Shown one piece after another: positions 16,500 to 25,996 of a DNA stretch of 64,000 nucleotides (within the stretch, counting starts at the first letter, position 1; every line of letters begins with the position of its first letter). The stretch comes from Bacteroidota bacterium (GTDB lineage Bacteria > Bacteroidota > Bacteroidia > Flavobacteriales_D > Sanyastnellaceae), in NCBI GenBank assembly GCA_027624855.1, contig JAQBTQ010000007.1, positions 1-64,000 on the forward strand. Direction: 5' to 3'. The translations under genes and the position numbers were made by a program. The notes under the pieces were generated by a model. That model was not told the DNA's origin and searched no databases. It saw nothing but the letters and a program-made list of their open reading frames with translations.

Positions 16500-19400
16500 T
16501 GGGAGCTAAGCACTTCGCAACCTTGGCCTGTACGTTGGGTCTTTTTTGCTCACTGATGAATGTTCAATCGGTGTCGGGACAGGATGTTGAGTCAATCATT
16601 GAGTCGATGAATGTCAGGCATATTGGCCCTGGTGCGATGAGTGGTCGAGTCACCACAATTGATGTTCAGCGGGATCGGCCTGAAGTCATTTATATCGGAA
16701 CGGCTAGCGGCGGGCTGTGGCGTTCAGAAACAGCGGGAGTCGAATGGGAACCGTTATTTGATGAGCAACCGACCCAAAGCATCGGTGCTATCGCCATTGC
16801 TCCATCGAATCCTGACGTGATTTGGGTGGGGACTGGAGAAGGCAACCCTCGAAATTCACATTCGAGTGGAAAAGGAATCTATCGCAGCATCGATGGAGGG
16901 GCCACATGGGAATTGATGGGGCTCGAAGCAACCCGAAACATTCATCGCATCATCATTCATCCCAATGATCACAACACCGTATGGGTCGGAGCCATCGGAA
17001 CGGCATGGGGTGATAGCCCAGATCGAGGGGTATACAAAACAACTGACGGAGGCAAATCCTGGGAACATCAGCTGTTCATTGATGAAAGGACAGGCGTGGC
17101 TGACATGATCTTGGATCCATCCAATTCAGATAAATTGTTGGTGGCCATGTGGTCGCATCGGCGAGAGCCTTGGTTTTTCCAAAGTGGAGGAGAAGGAAGT
17201 GGTTTATACATCACCCACAACGGCGGCGATGATTGGAAGCAACTGACGGAAGATGAAGGTCTTCCAGGAGGAGAGCTCGGCCGCATGGGCTTGGCCATCA
17301 GCGCAGCAAACCCCGATGTAATTTATGCGTTGATTGAGTCGAGCAACACGGCACTGTATCGGTCAAATGATGGTGGGCAGGATTGGTATTCGGTGCAAAG
17401 CAAGCAAGTGGGCAATCGGCCCTTTTACTATGCTGACATCTACGCGGACCCATCGGATGAGCAGCGCCTCTTCAATTTGTATTCCATGGTGGACATGAGT
17501 GAAGATGGAGGAAAATCGTTCCGGACCATCCTTCCTTACAGCGGAGTGCACCCAGATCACCATGCATTCTACATTCATCCGGATGATCCGAATTATCTGA
17601 TTGATGGGAATGACGGAGGTCTAAACATCAGTCGGGATGGCGGAAAATCGTGGACCTTCGTGAACAACCTCCCGTTAGGCCAATTTTACCACATTTCCGT
17701 GGACCAAGCTGTTCCTTATCGAATTTATGGCGGCATGCAGGACAATGGATCTTGGGTGGGCCCAAGTGAAGTGTGGCATGTTGGAGGAATTCGAAATGAG
17801 GATTGGCAAGAAATTTTATTTGGGGACGGATTCGATGTGGTTCCCGCACCAAATGATTTGAATACGGCCTATGCGATGTACCAAGGAGGCGCACTTTCCC
17901 GTGTGGACTTGCGTACAGGGGACCAAACAGGAATCCAGCCAGTTCCGCATGACACGACTGCGTTGCGCTTTGCTTGGAATGCTGCGGTAGCTGCGGATCC
18001 GTTCAATGACCGAGGGGTGTATTTTGGCTCCCAGTTTCTGCATCACAGCTTAGATCGTGGGAACACTTGGCAGGTGATCAGTCCGGATTTGACCACCAAT
18101 GATCCAGAGAAGCAAAATCAGGCCAAGTCAGGCGGATTGACCATTGACGCAACCCAAGCTGAAAACCATTGCACGATCCTTTGTATCGCTCCAAACCCGC
18201 ACCGTGAAGGTGAAATTTGGGTCGGCACGGACGATGGTCAAATTCAGCACACCACGGATGGAGGTACAACATGGACCAATCATGCCGATCTCATCAAACG
18301 CTTTCCCAAAGGAGCTTGGATTCCACAGATTCAGGTCAGTCCACATGATTCGAATGAGGTATATGTGGTGGTCAATGATTATCGAAGAAACAACTGGCAA
18401 CCTTATTTATACCGTACCATGGATGCAGGGGAGTCATGGGTGAGATTGGTCATGGATGGCGGTGAAGTCTCAGGCCATGCCTTATCCGTGGTTCAAGATC
18501 CGGTTGCTCCGTCTTTATTGTTTTTGGGTACCGAGGAGGGGCTATTTGTCAGCTTTGATCGCGGTACGAACTGGAGGAGGTGGAGTCATGATATTCCATC
18601 CGTCCCAGTTCGGGATCTCGTCATTCATGACCGAGATGGAGATTTAATTTTGGGCACATTTGGTCGTGCGGCCTATGTTGTGGATGACTTGGCACCACTG
18701 CGAGCCTTGGCCAATGACGGAAATGGTCTAATGGACGCGAGCCTGGTCATGTTTCCAACGCCTGACGCCTACCAAGTAAATTTTCGGCGACATGCTGGGG
18801 CGAGGTTTCCTGCGGATCATTACTGGAGCGGTGAAAATTATCGAGGTGGCGCTCGATTTCAATGGTACATCCATCCAGACACAGCTGCAGCATATGGTTC
18901 GGATGAATTGCTATGGAGCGTTTTAAACGCTGCCGGAGATACCATTCGAAACGGCGCCATGAAGGCTGACGGTGGCATTCAGGATATGCGCTGGAGATTT
19001 GACTCCAACGGAATGGAATGGCCGTCCCGCGAAATCCGATCAAAAAAAGAATTTCCCTCAGGAGGTGGCCCTCAGGTTGTGCCTGGAATGTATACGTTGA
19101 AGCTTCAGCTTGGAGATCACCTTGGAGAGTCGAGCGTGATGGTGTATTCGGACCCACGCATCCCCTACAATCAACAGGCACATGAGGCGCGTAACTTGCA
19201 CGAAAGGGTCGTAATGGAAGCGGTGAAACCCATCGCGGAGTCTATGGACCGGATTCAGCGGGCGTTTGCAACCATCGAAGTGGTAGATGAAGAACTGACG
19301 TGGATCCCAGATTCACTGAAAGAAGAGGCAGTCAACCTGCGAGATTCATTGAAAACGGAGCTCACTAGAATTGAAGAGCTTTACTATGAGCCGCGAGATT

Positions 19401-19648
19401 TTGAAGGAATAGAAAGTGTAACGGAGCGATTGAGTTCTGTTATGTGGACGGCATTTTCCGTCAATGGAGGCATGGACGCACCGGGAGGAAATGCTCAGCG
19501 TGCGCTGCAGCGTTTGCACGAGGGAGGAACAGCGTTTCGAGAGGCGGTTGACGCCGTCATTGAAGGGGTATGGGCAGATTGGATTGAAGCTGTCGAAGGG
19601 ATTGATCGGTCGCCTGGGCGTTTGTTCGAGGCCGCTGGTGATCAATAG
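16496..19648 (+). CDS. secreted Vps10/sortilin-like beta-propeller with Asp-box repeats
   Basis: This 1050-residue exported protein has a signal peptide (TLACTLGLFCSLMNVQSVSGQ). About ten Asp-box turns of the form S/T-x-D-G-G-x-x-W are visible, for example SIDGGATWE, TTDGGKSWE, SRDGGKSWT, TTDGGTTWT and SFDRGTNWR. They form a large beta-propeller like the Vps10/sortilin domain. A beta-sandwich and a helical C-terminal region (ERVVMEAVKPIAESMDRIQRA) follow. Databases often label such proteins glycosyl hydrolases, but no sialidase catalytic set is evident, so that name should not be trusted. Some relatives seem linked to peptide breakdown, which fits the operon with an M20 dipeptidase. No T9SS sorting domain is seen. 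Confidence 0.85.
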   Translation: MMGAKHFATLACTLGLFCSLMNVQSVSGQDVESIIESMNVRHIGPGAMSGRVTTIDVQRDRPEVIYIGTASGGLWRSETAGVEWEPLFDEQPTQSIGAIAIAPSNPDVIWVGTGEGNPRNSHSSGKGIYRSIDGGATWELMGLEATRNIHRIIIHPNDHNTVWVGAIGTAWGDSPDRGVYKTTDGGKSWEHQLFIDERTGVADMILDPSNSDKLLVAMWSHRREPWFFQSGGEGSGLYITHNGGDDWKQLTEDEGLPGGELGRMGLAISAANPDVIYALIESSNTALYRSNDGGQDWYSVQSKQVGNRPFYYADIYADPSDEQRLFNLYSMVDMSEDGGKSFRTILPYSGVHPDHHAFYIHPDDPNYLIDGNDGGLNISRDGGKSWTFVNNLPLGQFYHISVDQAVPYRIYGGMQDNGSWVGPSEVWHVGGIRNEDWQEILFGDGFDVVPAPNDLNTAYAMYQGGALSRVDLRTGDQTGIQPVPHDTTALRFAWNAAVAADPFNDRGVYFGSQFLHHSLDRGNTWQVISPDLTTNDPEKQNQAKSGGLTIDATQAENHCTILCIAPNPHREGEIWVGTDDGQIQHTTDGGTTWTNHADLIKRFPKGAWIPQIQVSPHDSNEVYVVVNDYRRNNWQPYLYRTMDAGESWVRLVMDGGEVSGHALSVVQDPVAPSLLFLGTEEGLFVSFDRGTNWRRWSHDIPSVPVRDLVIHDRDGDLILGTFGRAAYVVDDLAPLRALANDGNGLMDASLVMFPTPDAYQVNFRRHAGARFPADHYWSGENYRGGARFQWYIHPDTAAAYGSDELLWSVLNAAGDTIRNGAMKADGGIQDMRWRFDSNGMEWPSREIRSKKEFPSGGGPQVVPGMYTLKLQLGDHLGESSVMVYSDPRIPYNQQAHEARNLHERVVMEAVKPIAESMDRIQRAFATIEVVDEELTWIPDSLKEEAVNLRDSLKTELTRIEELYYEPRDFEGIESVTERLSSVMWTAFSVNGGMDAPGGNAQRALQRLHEGGTAFREAVDAVIEGVWADWIEAVEGIDRSPGRLFEAAGDQ

Positions 19649-19667
19649 GCTTCAGCATACGAAAAGG

Positions 19668-20318
19668 CTACCTAAAGCTCCATGTAATCAGCCACTGGAC
19701 ACTCATGTTCATCATGAAATCATCCCATCTGGCTACAGGCTGTTCAGGGCGATCGCTAATGGGCAATAAGCTTTGCGCCAGGCGCACTTCAAAAGCTGCA
19801 GATTCGCTCCATTGATAACCGGCTTGTACAATCCCTCCCCAATCAATTGGATTCAATTCGAGGTAGGTCAATTCGCTGTATCCATTCCCATAAAAATCTT
19901 CTTCACCGGCAATGAGTATGCTCGGTTGAATTCCAGCTCCAACCCACCATTCCGGGGATGGATTCCAAATCTTGGTGATAGGAAGATCAATATAAGTGAA
20001 GCGGTATCTCCAAGAATTGAAATCTCCATTTTGGGTGTCAGGAACCCTTCGGCTTCCTTTTTGTGTATATAAAATTCCCCACTGCACCCCTTGATTCGGT
20101 TGACGTCGAATGTCAACGCTGGCACCTAAAGAAGCCCCGAACTTGTTGAATCCGGAAATTTGGTCGCCATGTATTTGGCTAGTTGACAATCCAATATGAG
20201 CGCGTGCTGAAAATTGAAGGGGCTCAACTTGCCCCAATGCGATCAATGAACAGTTCATTCCCAAAAATCCAATTGCCCCGAAGGCAATCAATTTTCTTAT
20301 TGGAACGAACGAGGACAT
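19668..20318 (-). CDS. PorT-like outer-membrane beta-barrel protein
   Basis: This 216-residue protein has a signal peptide (LIAFGAIGFLGMNCSLIALGQ) and alternating beta-strand segments (GVQWGILYTQKGS, WWVGAGIQPSILIA, GGIVQAGYQWSE, AAFEVRLAQSLLP). It ends in a barrel-type strand (MSVQWLITWSFR). It looks like the PorT-family barrels that are common in Bacteroidota. I chose the ATG at 20318 because it overlaps the Omp28 stop (TGATG) and precedes the signal peptide. It is the last gene of an operon with Omp28 and a secreted thioredoxin-like protein. Its function is not known. Confidence 0.8.
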   Translation of the reverse strand: MSSFVPIRKLIAFGAIGFLGMNCSLIALGQVEPLQFSARAHIGLSTSQIHGDQISGFNKFGASLGASVDIRRQPNQGVQWGILYTQKGSRRVPDTQNGDFNSWRYRFTYIDLPITKIWNPSPEWWVGAGIQPSILIAGEEDFYGNGYSELTYLELNPIDWGGIVQAGYQWSESAAFEVRLAQSLLPISDRPEQPVARWDDFMMNMSVQWLITWSFR

Positions 20319-21220
20319 CAATCCAGGTGAATTTCTGCGACATTGACGACATAGCCGCTGGCATCGGTGACGACGGCCAAGACCGTACAATTCTCAATAA
20401 CCCAAGCTTCATTCCACGCGAAAGTGGCGGATTGCACGGCTTCATCTCCTGCACTGGCTCCAGCAGCAGCATTACCAAAGCCGATTCCGAGCGCACCATG
20501 AACAGAGCCCCGAAGCACGTGATTGAATTCATAATCTTCAACCACCTCTGGATTGGATGAATAATCCAATTGGTAGTCTATGATATGCGATTCCAGAATC
20601 AACCATGCGATTTGAATGGGACCTGCTATTGATTCATAAAACGAACCGTGTAGATGGAGATTCAAATGTCCGTTGGATGGAACCCATTCATGTGCAGTTT
20701 GCAAACCTAATTTAGGGGTCAAAGCCAGTTCGTTTGCCGTTTTATCTTCCCATTGGGCTGGTGCCCAGAATGAACCCACTCCATTGATTCGATTGATCCG
20801 ACCCAATGGATTGGCCTGAAAATCCAATTGGTCCCAAAACACATCACCTTCTTCTGTGGTCCAGTCGGTATCAAAGTGATCATCATCGGTATTGGCAAGG
20901 TTGCCTGCGTGGATGGCCATCACGCTGACCAGTCCTTCATTGTTGGCGGCGATTTCCTCAGCGATGATCGCCGCTGCTGGGCAATTGCCGCATTGATGTG
21001 CGGTAAAATCCTCGATTAGCACCCGTTTTACCGCTTCCGATTGTGGGAGCACTTCAAAGGCGGGTGCCGGGCCGTAAACCGATTCCAGATAATTTGTCGT
21101 TACTGGAATGACCGGATCTTCAAGTTCGTCACATCCACTGATGCCAACAAGGAAAAGAAGCGAGAAGACCCAGCAAAGGATTGAATGTCTATTTTGGAAG
21201 CCCATGAATTGACGCATCAT
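20318..21220 (-). CDS. Omp28-related lipoprotein with a thioredoxin-like fold
   Basis: This 300-residue outer-membrane lipoprotein has the lipobox LVGISGC. The segment VKRVLIEDFTAHQCGNCPAAA carries a redox-type CGNC motif at the position expected in the Omp28 family, which is named from Porphyromonas gingivalis. The C-terminal half is beta-rich. It overlaps its neighbours by four bases upstream and one base downstream. The context is a secreted thioredoxin-fold protein before it and a barrel after it. A role in disulfide handling at the cell surface is likely but inferred. Confidence 0.87.
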   Translation of the reverse strand: MMRQFMGFQNRHSILCWVFSLLFLVGISGCDELEDPVIPVTTNYLESVYGPAPAFEVLPQSEAVKRVLIEDFTAHQCGNCPAAAIIAEEIAANNEGLVSVMAIHAGNLANTDDDHFDTDWTTEEGDVFWDQLDFQANPLGRINRINGVGSFWAPAQWEDKTANELALTPKLGLQTAHEWVPSNGHLNLHLHGSFYESIAGPIQIAWLILESHIIDYQLDYSSNPEVVEDYEFNHVLRGSVHGALGIGFGNAAAGASAGDEAVQSATFAWNEAWVIENCTVLAVVTDASGYVVNVAEIHLD

Positions 21221-22656
21221 TCCCGGATGAATTGTTTCGTCTCGAATTGGTTTCCATTCTGAAAGCGCAGCACATAGAATCCGGGGTCGAGCGATTCTAA
21301 ATTAAGCATCCACGCATTGTTGGATCTGACACGAGATTGGTCAAAAACGATTTTGCCTGAAGCGTCAGTAATCCAAACTTGCTGATTGTTGGAAGCATTT
21401 TCACTCCCGTTGATGGTCAACAATCCGTTCGTGGGATTCGGATAGAGCGTCACAGAGGGGGCTTGGTGTTCGCTGATATTGGTATTCATTTCATTCACCA
21501 AAAATCCCTTGTTCAATTGGTTCCAATTCCCGTTGTTGTTCACCGTGAAAATGGTGTTGATGTTTACCCCTTGATCATTGAAACTGCTGATGTCGCATTC
21601 AATAGCACCCCCATTTCCAATGAGATCATAGACTTCAAAATTGTAGCATCCGAGGGTTTCCAAATTGACCCACCAAGTGTATTCAGTATTGTTTTCCGTC
21701 ATGTCGCCAAATGCAATTCCGGCCACCTCATTTCCTCCATCATCATAAATGGACCAACGGTTGTCTCCAGGCATGTTGTCCGTAGTAAATCGCACGCGTA
21801 CTAGAGACGTGGCCACCTCATTGCTCATGTTCATTGTCTCTGAAACGCTGTTGTTTCCATCGTAATCATCTTCTGAGATTACGTCAATGAAGAACATCGA
21901 GGTACTCGGGAAGATGGCCTCTCCTAGCTCAACAACCTCCATCTCATAGGTGTCCAAATTTCCGGTCCATTCATAAGTCAAAAGCTCAGCCCCGAACAAA
22001 GTGGTGGCAGCCAAAGTGAAAGAAGTCAGGGGTTCCGTTCCTTGATTCATTACCTTGACTGAGAGCGGAGTCGGCGTATTTGGACACGTGCGATTTGGCC
22101 CCAAGTATTCCAATAAACTTACATCATTGGGGGTGGACGCAGGAGCGCAAGCGCCTGATTGGAAATATCCTATGTGAGCAGCTGCCGTAGCTTGTCCGGT
22201 CTGCTGGATTATCCGGTTTGGACAAACGGTAAAAATCGTTGGATAATAAGCGCATTGGTACAAATCGAAAACATTGCCACCGTTGTCCGCGATGGGATAT
22301 TCCACGCCAGCAGTCCAGTCTCCCCATGTGCTTGTTCCTGTTCCGTGCAGGTCATCGTCTGTGGTATTGTCATCCGATTCGATGAAGAGGATGCGCACCT
22401 CGTTCGTTCCGTCCGGTCCGTGGGCATCGTATATTTCTTCAAACACGCCACTGGTGTGGTAGTTCCAACAAGGGCCGCACCAAGTTGCAGAAAAGTCGAT
22501 GATTACGGCATATCCCGAATCAAGATAGCTGTATAAGTTGTGTTCTTCACCCTCGATATCGGTAATGGTGAAATCGGGAGCAACGCTTCCGTTTGGAAGT
22601 TGCGCAGAGGCAAAAAACGCAAAGGAGATGAATAGGCAAGTCGTAAGCTGTTTCAT
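21217..22656 (-). CDS. T9SS-secreted thioredoxin-fold protein (copy 2)
   Basis: This 479-residue protein has a signal peptide, an N-terminal TlpA/AhpC-like redoxin domain with the active site FSATWCGPCW and the cis-proline-like segment AYYPTIFTVCPN. Beta-sandwich regions and a type A T9SS sorting domain (LYPNPTNGLLTINGSE to FIRE) follow. It should act outside the cell or on its surface as a disulfide oxidoreductase or thiol reductant. It is a close paralogue of the gene directly upstream (22767-24242), with most N-terminal residues shared. It leads an operon with Omp28 and a beta-barrel and has a terminator upstream, so it is transcribed separately from its paralogue. Confidence 0.87.
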   Translation of the reverse strand: MKQLTTCLFISFAFFASAQLPNGSVAPDFTITDIEGEEHNLYSYLDSGYAVIIDFSATWCGPCWNYHTSGVFEEIYDAHGPDGTNEVRILFIESDDNTTDDDLHGTGTSTWGDWTAGVEYPIADNGGNVFDLYQCAYYPTIFTVCPNRIIQQTGQATAAAHIGYFQSGACAPASTPNDVSLLEYLGPNRTCPNTPTPLSVKVMNQGTEPLTSFTLAATTLFGAELLTYEWTGNLDTYEMEVVELGEAIFPSTSMFFIDVISEDDYDGNNSVSETMNMSNEVATSLVRVRFTTDNMPGDNRWSIYDDGGNEVAGIAFGDMTENNTEYTWWVNLETLGCYNFEVYDLIGNGGAIECDISSFNDQGVNINTIFTVNNNGNWNQLNKGFLVNEMNTNISEHQAPSVTLYPNPTNGLLTINGSENASNNQQVWITDASGKIVFDQSRVRSNNAWMLNLESLDPGFYVLRFQNGNQFETKQFIRE

Positions 22657-22709
22657 GGATTCAGGATCATTCGAATTTCAACATGTGAATATGCACCTTT
22701 TTAAATGAA

Positions 22710-22743
22710 AAATCCGCACCCCCGGTAATGGAGGTGCGGATTT
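22710..22743 (-). terminator. strong terminator between the two thioredoxin-fold genes
   Basis: AAATCCGCACC / GGTGCGGATTT is an 11-bp perfect stem with a 12-base loop. On the minus strand it is followed by a run of T residues. It ends the transcript of the gene at 22767-24242. Confidence 0.85.
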
Positions 22744-22766
22744 CGCACGTCATAATGGACGATAAA

Positions 22767-24242
22767 TTACTTCAAGGTCACTCGCATGGTAGTGGTTTCA
22801 CCACCTGCATTCAATGTCACCAAGTATACTCCGGCAGACACACCATTGAAATTCAAGATGTGGTTATGCTCTCCAGCAGGCAAAGTACCCAAGTTGTCAT
22901 TGATGATTTGCTCGCCAACCAAGTTGTACGCAACAATTGAAGCTTCTCCAGCTTCAGCTGTACTGAATTGCAAATTGGTTTGGTCAGCAAATGGATTCGG
23001 GAATACGCGGGTAACATCGCTGAGTGTTTGCTCCTCTACTCCAACGTTAACAGAAGAAACGCTCATGCCAGCAGATTCTGCTTCATAATCGTAAGATCCG
23101 TCGTAGTCATAGATGGTAGAGATGTAGACGATGTCGTCGTTGTAAGATTTCACTGTGCAGTAGCCATCGATGGATCCCCACTGGGCACCTGAGATGCCGT
23201 CGCCATAAGCGTCAGTAATGGTGAACGTGTAGCATCCTGTAGAAGGAACGCTGACCCACCATTCGACGATATCACCAGCGCTTCCTCCGACTGAACCTTC
23301 AGCAACTTGCTCAACAACCGTTCCCATGTCGTCAGTGACTGACCATCCGATTTCTTGTGGCCAGTTGTCGACCATGATTTCAATGTGGATGAGTGAAGTG
23401 GCATCGGTAGCCAAGGCAACGGATCCAGAAGAAGAGTTGTTTGCATTGTTGTCGTCAGCTGAGGTAATTTCAATGGTGAAATCGGTGTCTGCGTCAAACG
23501 TTGCTGTTCCTAGGTTGACGTTGGTGATTCCGTAAGTTTCCAAATCACCACTCCAATCGTATGACAATACAGAGTTGCCTCCGACCATTACGTCAATTGT
23601 TGCATACTGCAAGTTGGTTACACCCAAGTTCATCATGTCGACTGACATGTTAACTGGCTCACCAGGACAAGCGGTTGTTCCACCCGTGTAGTTCAACAAA
23701 GCAGGATCATTAGCGAGAGTCGCCGCTGCGCAATCGTTGGCAGAGAAAATGCTGTGGTGTTCCTCAACGCCCACCTGACCTGACTCGGTCAAGATGCGGT
23801 TTGGACAGATGGTGTAGATGGTAGGGTAGTATGCGCCGGCGTAATCATCAAAGATGGACCCTCCGTTGTCGATGATTGGATAGCTCGTTCCTGTCACCCA
23901 GTCACCTTGTGTGGCTGTGCCTGTTCCGTTCAAATCAGCATCAGTGGTTGAGTCATCTGATTCGATGTAGAAGATGCGCAATTCGTCTGTTCCGTCAGGA
24001 CCATAGAGTTCGTAAAGCTCTTCAAACACGCCACTTGTGTGGTAGCTCCAGCAGGGGCCGCACCATGTGGCTGAGAAGTCAACGATGACTTTCTTGCCTT
24101 CATCAAGCAAGTCATATAGGTTGTGCTCCACGCCATTGATGTCAGTGGCAGTGAAGTCCGGCGCAATGCTGCCGTCAGGCAATTGCGCGAAAGATGCTGT
24201 TCCGACCATCAGAGCAGCGATCAAAGCGTAAATGTGCTTCAT
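22767..24242 (-). CDS. T9SS-secreted thioredoxin-fold protein (copy 1)
   Basis: This 491-residue protein has a signal peptide (IYALIAALMVGTASFAQ) and a redoxin domain with FSATWCGPCW. The domain is followed by the stretch HTSGVFEELYELYGPDGTDE, shared with its downstream paralogue. Beta-sandwich regions (one with TGCYTFTITDAYGDGISG, a calcium-binding-like turn) and a type A T9SS sorting domain (FPNPFADQTNLQF to VTLK) complete it. Predicted role: surface or extracellular thiol-disulfide exchange. It has its own TATTTTTG promoter box and a strong terminator, so it appears to be monocistronic. Confidence 0.87.
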   Translation of the reverse strand: MKHIYALIAALMVGTASFAQLPDGSIAPDFTATDINGVEHNLYDLLDEGKKVIVDFSATWCGPCWSYHTSGVFEELYELYGPDGTDELRIFYIESDDSTTDADLNGTGTATQGDWVTGTSYPIIDNGGSIFDDYAGAYYPTIYTICPNRILTESGQVGVEEHHSIFSANDCAAATLANDPALLNYTGGTTACPGEPVNMSVDMMNLGVTNLQYATIDVMVGGNSVLSYDWSGDLETYGITNVNLGTATFDADTDFTIEITSADDNNANNSSSGSVALATDATSLIHIEIMVDNWPQEIGWSVTDDMGTVVEQVAEGSVGGSAGDIVEWWVSVPSTGCYTFTITDAYGDGISGAQWGSIDGYCTVKSYNDDIVYISTIYDYDGSYDYEAESAGMSVSSVNVGVEEQTLSDVTRVFPNPFADQTNLQFSTAEAGEASIVAYNLVGEQIINDNLGTLPAGEHNHILNFNGVSAGVYLVTLNAGGETTTMRVTLK

Positions 24243-24282
24243 ATTTTAACGATTTGGTTGGATTAATTTCTTAGCTAATTCC

Positions 24283-24290
24283 CAAAAATA
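24283..24290 (-). promoter_or_regulatory. -7 box TATTTTTG of thioredoxin-fold copy 1
   Basis: This is a perfect TAnnTTTG on the minus strand, 40 bases before the start codon, in the 68-base gap after the DUF6029 gene. No clear -33 element is seen. Confidence 0.5.
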
Positions 24291-24310
24291 GGATAATCGA
24301 CTTGAATAGT

Positions 24311-25996
24311 TTAGAAACTCGATGAAAAATTGATTTCAAACCCATTTGATGCGGGGACAGCCCTGCAAACTCCGCCAATACAAAAGATCCCTTCACGCCT
24401 CTTTCCATAGCCAATTGAAAGCCTGTGAGGGCCATCGATTCGACCTACTGCACCGTACAGGTAATGCACTCGCGCATCTTCACTTGGATTTCCAAAGTTG
24501 TATTGATCAATCACGCTTGCGAACCAATGAGGACTCCAAGTGTATTCGGCTAAAACCGTTGCCCAATCTCCTTTGTCCTGTTCAGTAAACAAGGCTTGGA
24601 ATTCGGTTCTCAGGCTCTCGCGCTGTCGGGTTTTGATTTGGGTTTCAAGGACGTGGATGTCGGCATATACGATACCCTTGAAAGTAGTTGTGACAGGGGT
24701 GGCAAGCGTATTGAATTCAAGGTTGAAAAAGGTGTATTTCCACTTGAATTTTTTCGATTCTTTTCTGCTGATTTGGACATTGAAATCTCGGACGAATTTG
24801 CTAGGTCCAAATCCCCATGAGTTGCGCTCAAATCCATAGACCAATTCGTCAGCCCCACTCAAATGCGTTGTGTCCAAACCATTTGCTGCAGCGAAGTTCA
24901 AGCTGACATTGGTTCCATATTTTCCACCGAGCTTGGTCCCCTTGGGGATGGTGTAGAATACTTCTGCACTGGCACTGGATTCTCCTGAAATGACTGTCGC
25001 ATATGGATAGAGGGTCGCCGCCAAATTGTAGGTGTGTTGCTGAGTGATTGCAGGGATGTAGTTGATGGGCAAATCAAAAAGCAACACGTCACGATCTGAG
25101 CGGAAACTCATGTTGTCGACGGTCTTGGCATTGATGCTTACCCCGAGGCCTCGGCGCGTGTAACCCAAATTCATTAAAATCGCCTCGCCATTTCTGTATG
25201 TGTACCCGTTGTCTGCGCTGGGATCGTTGATTTTTCCGGCATATTCTACACCAGCAGACCAGCCTCCTCGCATGGCATCCAATCGGTATGACCAGGCTCC
25301 AATGTTTCCAGGTAATTGCAAAAGCAAGGAGTCCTTCGAGATTGTTCCTCCTGCTTGGAACTTACTTACAAAACTCGCGCCAATGGTCCACTTGGTTTTC
25401 CAGTCGAGGCCGCCAGCTTGGGCGAATAAATTATTGACATCAATTGTTCCATCGATGGCGCGCACGGTGCCAGGTCCATTGATTAAGCGGCTGTCAAAAT
25501 CCAACCGTTGCTTTCCATAGAGCGCTTTGACTTCGATGCCATCGACGGGTCGCAAAATGATTCGAATTCCATCGAGCGCATTATCAATTCCCAAGGCTCG
25601 CTCTTCGTATGCTCTGAGCACGATGCCGCTTCCGAATTGCTCATAGAAATTTCCAATGGTAAAGTCCACCTTACCCGTTTCATCAGTATACCGCGCAAAT
25701 CGATAGCCAATCCCGCTACCCTTGAATCGCCCAGGAAATCCAAGCACGGCGCTGAGGTAAGATTCGTAGCGCATCCCGGCACTGAAACCTCCTTGCGTAT
25801 AAATGAGATTTCCAAATGAATTCAGGCCAGTTTTCTCTGGTGGGACAATCGCTCCGATGAGCGGATCTTCACTGTACGACTGCCAGAGCGTTTGAACATT
25901 TCCCGTTACAACTCCTTGATTGTTCTCAATTTCTTGGGCAGCGGCACCGAAGGCAAGGCAAAGGGCAATGCCCACCAAAATCAAATTTTGCCTCAT
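24311..25996 (-). CDS. DUF6029-family outer-membrane barrel protein
   Basis: This 561-residue protein has a signal peptide (LILVGIALCLAFGAAAQ) and many amphipathic beta-strands throughout. It contains GNFYEQFGSGIVLRAYEERALGIDNALDGI, a segment I associate with DUF6029 proteins, and ends in FEINFSSSF, a barrel-type C-terminus. It is predicted to be a large outer-membrane beta-barrel with no known function. The ATG at 25996 overlaps the TlpA stop (ATGA) and is preferred to the GTG at 26005. Co-transcription with TlpA suggests a link to thiol-redox processes at the envelope. Confidence 0.78.
   Translation of the reverse strand: MRQNLILVGIALCLAFGAAAQEIENNQGVVTGNVQTLWQSYSEDPLIGAIVPPEKTGLNSFGNLIYTQGGFSAGMRYESYLSAVLGFPGRFKGSGIGYRFARYTDETGKVDFTIGNFYEQFGSGIVLRAYEERALGIDNALDGIRIILRPVDGIEVKALYGKQRLDFDSRLINGPGTVRAIDGTIDVNNLFAQAGGLDWKTKWTIGASFVSKFQAGGTISKDSLLLQLPGNIGAWSYRLDAMRGGWSAGVEYAGKINDPSADNGYTYRNGEAILMNLGYTRRGLGVSINAKTVDNMSFRSDRDVLLFDLPINYIPAITQQHTYNLAATLYPYATVISGESSASAEVFYTIPKGTKLGGKYGTNVSLNFAAANGLDTTHLSGADELVYGFERNSWGFGPSKFVRDFNVQISRKESKKFKWKYTFFNLEFNTLATPVTTTFKGIVYADIHVLETQIKTRQRESLRTEFQALFTEQDKGDWATVLAEYTWSPHWFASVIDQYNFGNPSEDARVHYLYGAVGRIDGPHRLSIGYGKRREGIFCIGGVCRAVPASNGFEINFSSSF

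Noticed and set aside
16496-19648. Annotation of the Asp-box protein as a sialidase or glycosyl hydrolase
   Set aside because: Asp-boxes are a structural repeat. No arginine triad or other sialidase catalytic set was recognised, and the Vps10-like fold explains the repeats.
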